NCBI GenBank assembly: GCA_003132865.1
Contig: PKYZ01000401.1
Location: 870-8,747 of the forward strand
Origin: Bryobacterales bacterium
Lineage (GTDB): Bacteria > Acidobacteriota > Terriglobia > Bryobacterales > Bryobacteraceae
Direction of reading: 5' to 3'
DNA: 7,878 bases
Shown in pieces: positions 5,291 to 7,878 of this stretch. How positions within the stretch are numbered: position 1 is the stretch's first letter; each line of letters starts with the position of its first letter. The notes below the pieces were generated by a model. The model worked only from the letters and a program-made list of their open reading frames with translations, was not told the origin of the DNA and searched no databases. Both the position numbers and the translations under genes were made by a program.

Positions 5291-6939
5291 CGCTTGGCCT
5301 CCGCGCGGCGGGCGGACTCGAAATACAGACGCTCGACGTTCCAGATGAGCGGTGGGCCCACCACGGCCGGGGACACGTTCCGCAATTCCGAGGAGACCGC
5401 GCACAGCGTGTTCCGGTAGACCAGGAACAACATCGGGCTCTCCCGCGCCGCGATCTCTTGCACCCGGTCGAAGGCAGCCTTCCTTTTTGCCGGGACGGGT
5501 TCGGCGGCTTGCCGTTCCATCAAGCGATCGATTTCGGCTTCCCACTCAGTGGCGGGGGTCTTCTGCTCGGGATTCCAAGCATGCGCATTCGCCGAGTTGA
5601 GCCATAGATTCATCTGCCCGCTCGGATCCAGATCCACGCTCGAGAAGCCCAGCAGGCAGGCATCGTAGTCGAAGGTGTGGGTCACGCGTTCAAGCAGTGA
5701 AGGAAAATCCAAGGCCACAATGGTCACGCGCACGCCGATCTTAGCCAGATCGTCCTGAATCAGGGCGGCAGTCCGCTCGCGCATCTGGTTCCCCGAGTTG
5801 GTGATAATCGAGAACTCGACGGCACGGCCGCCGCTATCGCGAAGTGCGCCGCCGGTACTGCGAAAACCTGCCCGGGCCAGATCGGCCAGCGCCTGTTGGG
5901 GCGCATATGCCGGGGCTGGAACCCGGGAATTAAACCAGAAGCTATTGGCCGGCGAGACGGCTCCCGGGGCGGGAGCCGCCCAGCCGCCGTACACCACTCG
6001 CGCGATATCCGCACGGTTTAGCGCCGCCGACATGCCATTGCGGAATTCCCACGAGCTAAACCAGGCCTTCTTGTAGTCCGCAATCCGTCCAGCCGGAGTC
6101 TGGTTGAACCACAATTGTTCCGCCCCCAGGCCCGGCCCCAGGTCGTATGCCCGCCAGGCGCCGCCGCGCGCCAGGCGCGCGTAGTCCTCCGGGTCCAACA
6201 TGTCCACTAGGTCGATCTCCCCTTTTGTGAAGCGCCGCACTTCCAGCGAGCGGTTTTGTTGAATGAGCACGCGCAGAGAATCGATGTAGGGCAGCCTCCG
6301 GCCGGTCGCATCGGTGCGCCAGTAGTTCGGGTTCCGCGCCAGACGAATATAATCGCCGGGCCGGTACTCCACCACGCGATAGGGGCCCAGCACCGGCATG
6401 CCGATGGCGCCGCGCCGGTCTGCGGTCCACCGCTTGCTCACCATGGCGACCTCATCGAACAGGCGCTCCACCCCGGCTGCGGCATTGAGAAAGGCGATTC
6501 GCACTACATCGGGCCCGCGCTGCTCAACCACGATCGCGCCGGGGCCGCTGCGAAACCCGTCGGCCACGGGGAAGGTGGATGCGGGATCGAACAAGGTCTT
6601 CAGCGTGTACACCACATCCGCGGCGGTGAACGCGGATCCGTCGGAGAACTTCACGTCCTTGCGGATGCGGAACTCCAAGGCGCGGCCGCCCGCTTCGGTG
6701 CGCCACGACTCCGCCAGCTCCGGCTCCAAGGTCTGGGTGGCGCGGTTCAGACGGAGCAGGACGCCGCCCGTCAGGTAGCGCACCGTCTCACCCGGCTGGT
6801 CGGCCGACTGCAGGGGGTCCAGGGTCTTGGGGTCGGCGCGCACGCAGAAACGCAGTTCGCCGCCCCATACCGGCGCCGGCGGCGCGCCGGCAAGGTTCCA
6901 AAACGCCACGAAGTACAATAGACAACCGAAAGGCTTCAT
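5287..6939 (-). CDS. Extracellular solute-binding protein, family 5 (peptide/dipeptide type)
   Basis: This 550-aa periplasmic protein would capture the substrate and deliver it to the two permeases. The start at 6939 gives a signal-like N-terminus (MKPFGCLLYFVAFWNLAGA). No lipobox is seen: Cys6 lies before the hydrophobic core, so it is probably soluble. Family 5 features: ELRFCVRADPKTLDPL right after the signal, LEPELAESW, IRKDVKFSDGSAFTAADVVYTL, GPYRVVEYRPGDYIRLARNPNYW, FRNGMSAALNRADIARVVYGG and a C-terminal LFLVYRNT. The length fits DppA/OppA proteins. The ATG overlaps the permease stop (ATGA) and GGAG lies seven bases upstream. It sits between permease and ATPase genes, whereas many dpp operons have it first. 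The family also binds nickel, heme and oligosaccharides, so peptide as the substrate is only the default guess. Confidence 0.92.
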   Translation of the reverse strand: MKPFGCLLYFVAFWNLAGAPPAPVWGGELRFCVRADPKTLDPLQSADQPGETVRYLTGGVLLRLNRATQTLEPELAESWRTEAGGRALEFRIRKDVKFSDGSAFTAADVVYTLKTLFDPASTFPVADGFRSGPGAIVVEQRGPDVVRIAFLNAAAGVERLFDEVAMVSKRWTADRRGAIGMPVLGPYRVVEYRPGDYIRLARNPNYWRTDATGRRLPYIDSLRVLIQQNRSLEVRRFTKGEIDLVDMLDPEDYARLARGGAWRAYDLGPGLGAEQLWFNQTPAGRIADYKKAWFSSWEFRNGMSAALNRADIARVVYGGWAAPAPGAVSPANSFWFNSRVPAPAYAPQQALADLARAGFRSTGGALRDSGGRAVEFSIITNSGNQMRERTAALIQDDLAKIGVRVTIVALDFPSLLERVTHTFDYDACLLGFSSVDLDPSGQMNLWLNSANAHAWNPEQKTPATEWEAEIDRLMERQAAEPVPAKRKAAFDRVQEIAARESPMLFLVYRNTLCAVSSELRNVSPAVVGPPLIWNVERLYFESARRAEAKR

Positions 6940-7736
6940 GTATAATCTCCAGGCGATGTCAGCAGATAGAAGCAACCCGTCACCATCGCGAAAACAGCCA
7001 GTGGGGCGAGCATCCAGGGGCGCTCGGCGACGGCGGGGAGATTCATCAGTTCGCGCAACAGATTGCCCCAGGACGGCAGCGGTTCGCCGACACCCAGCCC
7101 GAGCACGCCCAGATTGCCCTCCGTCAGAATGAATACCGGGATTAGGATCAGAAATTGCGCCAGCAGGATGGAGCGCAGGTTCGGCAGCACGTGCACCGCA
7201 AACAAGCGCCAGCGCGGGCAGCCGCAGGCCTTCGCGTGGAGCAGCATATCGCTCGTACGCAGGGACGAGGCCGCCGCGCAAATCACGCGGGCCGCACCCG
7301 CCCAGCCGAACGACCCCAGCAGGATAAAAGTGATGCCGATGGTCTGCCAGGGAAGCATGCTCAGGGGCATCCAGGCGCGGGCGATCAGCAGCACAAAGAG
7401 CCAGGGGAGCGACAAGACCAGGTCGGTGGCCTTCATGGCGACGGTTTCGACGCCACCGCCGCAGTAGCCTGTCACCCCACCCAAGAGCGCGGCGATGGCG
7501 GTGGCCAGCAGCGCGGCGGCCGGCGCCAACAGCAGCGAAACGCGGCTGGCGTAGATTAGCCTGGAAAGGGAATCGCGCCCGAGCGCGTCGGTGCCCAGCG
7601 GATGCCGGGCCGAAGGCGGGGCCGCGACCAAGTCCCGAAACTGATGCGCGTAGTCGAAAGGCGCGACCCAACCCGGGAAGAGGCAGACCACATAGATCGA
7701 GGCTAGCAGGATAGCCGCCGCGCGACGCGAAGTCAT
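6936..7736 (-). CDS. Peptide-type ABC importer permease, DppC/OppC family
   Basis: This 266-aa inner-membrane protein would form half of the translocation channel with the DppB-type partner encoded upstream. It starts with a membrane helix (about 6-25), followed by the HPLGTDALGRDSLSRL segment (45-60) that is a hallmark of the C subunit. Several more hydrophobic segments follow (about 66-92, 106-122, 132-155, 190-208, 243-260). The ATPase-coupling EAA-like loop is at about 167-187 (AKACGCPRWRL then HVLPN), and the C-terminal LGLGVGEPLPSWGNLL is at 212-227. The length is a little below the usual 280-300. The ATG at 7736 overlaps the stop of the upstream permease gene (ATGA), and its own stop overlaps the start of the binding protein gene in the same way. 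Confidence 0.93.
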   Translation of the reverse strand: MTSRRAAAILLASIYVVCLFPGWVAPFDYAHQFRDLVAAPPSARHPLGTDALGRDSLSRLIYASRVSLLLAPAAALLATAIAALLGGVTGYCGGGVETVAMKATDLVLSLPWLFVLLIARAWMPLSMLPWQTIGITFILLGSFGWAGAARVICAAASSLRTSDMLLHAKACGCPRWRLFAVHVLPNLRSILLAQFLILIPVFILTEGNLGVLGLGVGEPLPSWGNLLRELMNLPAVAERPWMLAPLAVFAMVTGCFYLLTSPGDYT

Positions 7737-7878
7737 CGGCCGCGCCCCGCGCTTTCCACCAGGCCGGACGCGGCCTCCGCCAAGGCGTTGGAGCCGGCCA
7801 CCAGCAGGCAGACCATCAAGGCCAGATTCACCAGCAGAGGGAAATCCCGCTGCAACGCGGCTTGCCAGACCAGTTGCC
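7733..7878 (-). CDS. Peptide-type ABC importer permease, DppB/OppB family, C-terminal end only
   Basis: The last 47 codons of a gene that enters from the right edge. The visible residues include QAALQRDFPLL, a hydrophobic segment (LLVNLALMVCLLVAGSNALAE, with positions seen at about 14-34 of the fragment) and a short polar end (ESAGRGR). The pattern of Ala, Arg-Asp, a last membrane helix and an Arg-containing tail is that of the B subunit of dipeptide-type importers (Ai..rD.P, last helix, DPR tail). The TGA overlaps the ATG of the C-type permease, as expected for the usual B-C gene pair. The identification rests mainly on this context; the rest of the gene lies outside the window. Confidence 0.75.
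   Translation of the reverse strand, partial: QLVWQAALQRDFPLLVNLALMVCLLVAGSNALAEAASGLVESAGRGR

Noticed and set aside
5291..5545. N-terminal extension of the ATPase to an ATG at 5545
   Set aside because: It lies wholly within the C-terminal part of the binding protein gene; ATPase homology begins right after the GTG at 5290.
6256..6921. 221-aa frame on the + strand
   Set aside because: Antisense to the binding protein gene, whose family motifs run through this whole stretch.
6940..7671. Extension of the binding protein frame to 7671 (794 aa)
   Set aside because: The added part overlaps the permease gene in another frame and would put the signal peptide in the middle of the protein; the ATG at 6939 has a good GGAG and an ATGA overlap.

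Overview
The window looks like chromosomal DNA of a GC-rich diderm bacterium. The style of the proteins (a sigma-54 activator without a sensor domain, a small PilZ protein, a membrane HD-GYP-GAF-GGDEF enzyme, a secreted subtilase) and the base composition fit Acidobacteriota, perhaps the Solibacter/Bryobacter branch. That assignment is an impression from the sequence and was not tested by any search. No tRNA, rRNA, CRISPR array or insertion sequence is visible.

Left part (1-790): the 5' part of a secreted S8 (subtilisin-like) protease gene runs leftward off the window edge from a GTG start at 500. Upstream of it, a 290-base intergenic region separates it from a divergent sigma-54 activator gene. 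This region holds a well-placed candidate -24/-12 (sigma-54) promoter pointing at the protease, a perfect 19-bp palindrome about 180 bp upstream of the predicted start point, and a weaker copy about 100 bp upstream. Together these look like a compact activator-to-target circuit.

Middle part (791-4516, + strand): three overlapping genes form one tightly packed unit. They are a PspF-sized sigma-54 activator with only AAA+ and Fis-type HTH domains, a 102-aa PilZ-type protein with both c-di-GMP-binding motifs, and an 826-aa membrane protein with HD-GYP, GAF and GGDEF domains. The start of the last gene is the ATG at 2036, in an ATGA overlap with the PilZ stop. The unit therefore encodes likely synthesis, breakdown and sensing of a cyclic dinucleotide beside a transcription activator. 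The GGDEF domain keeps its GGDEF signature and an inhibitory RxxD site but has Asn where the guanine-contacting Asp of PleD-type enzymes is expected.

Right part (4451-7878, - strand): an oligopeptide/dipeptide-type ABC importer operon runs leftward in the order permease B (partial), permease C, periplasmic binding protein, ATPase D, with every junction a 4-base ATGA or GTGA overlap. Only one ATPase is in view and its ABC signature is altered (LSVG instead of LSGG). Its 3' end overlaps the 3' end of the HD-GYP/GGDEF gene tail to tail by 66 bp. A secreted protease and a peptide-type importer near each other suggest peptide scavenging, but no shared regulation is visible.
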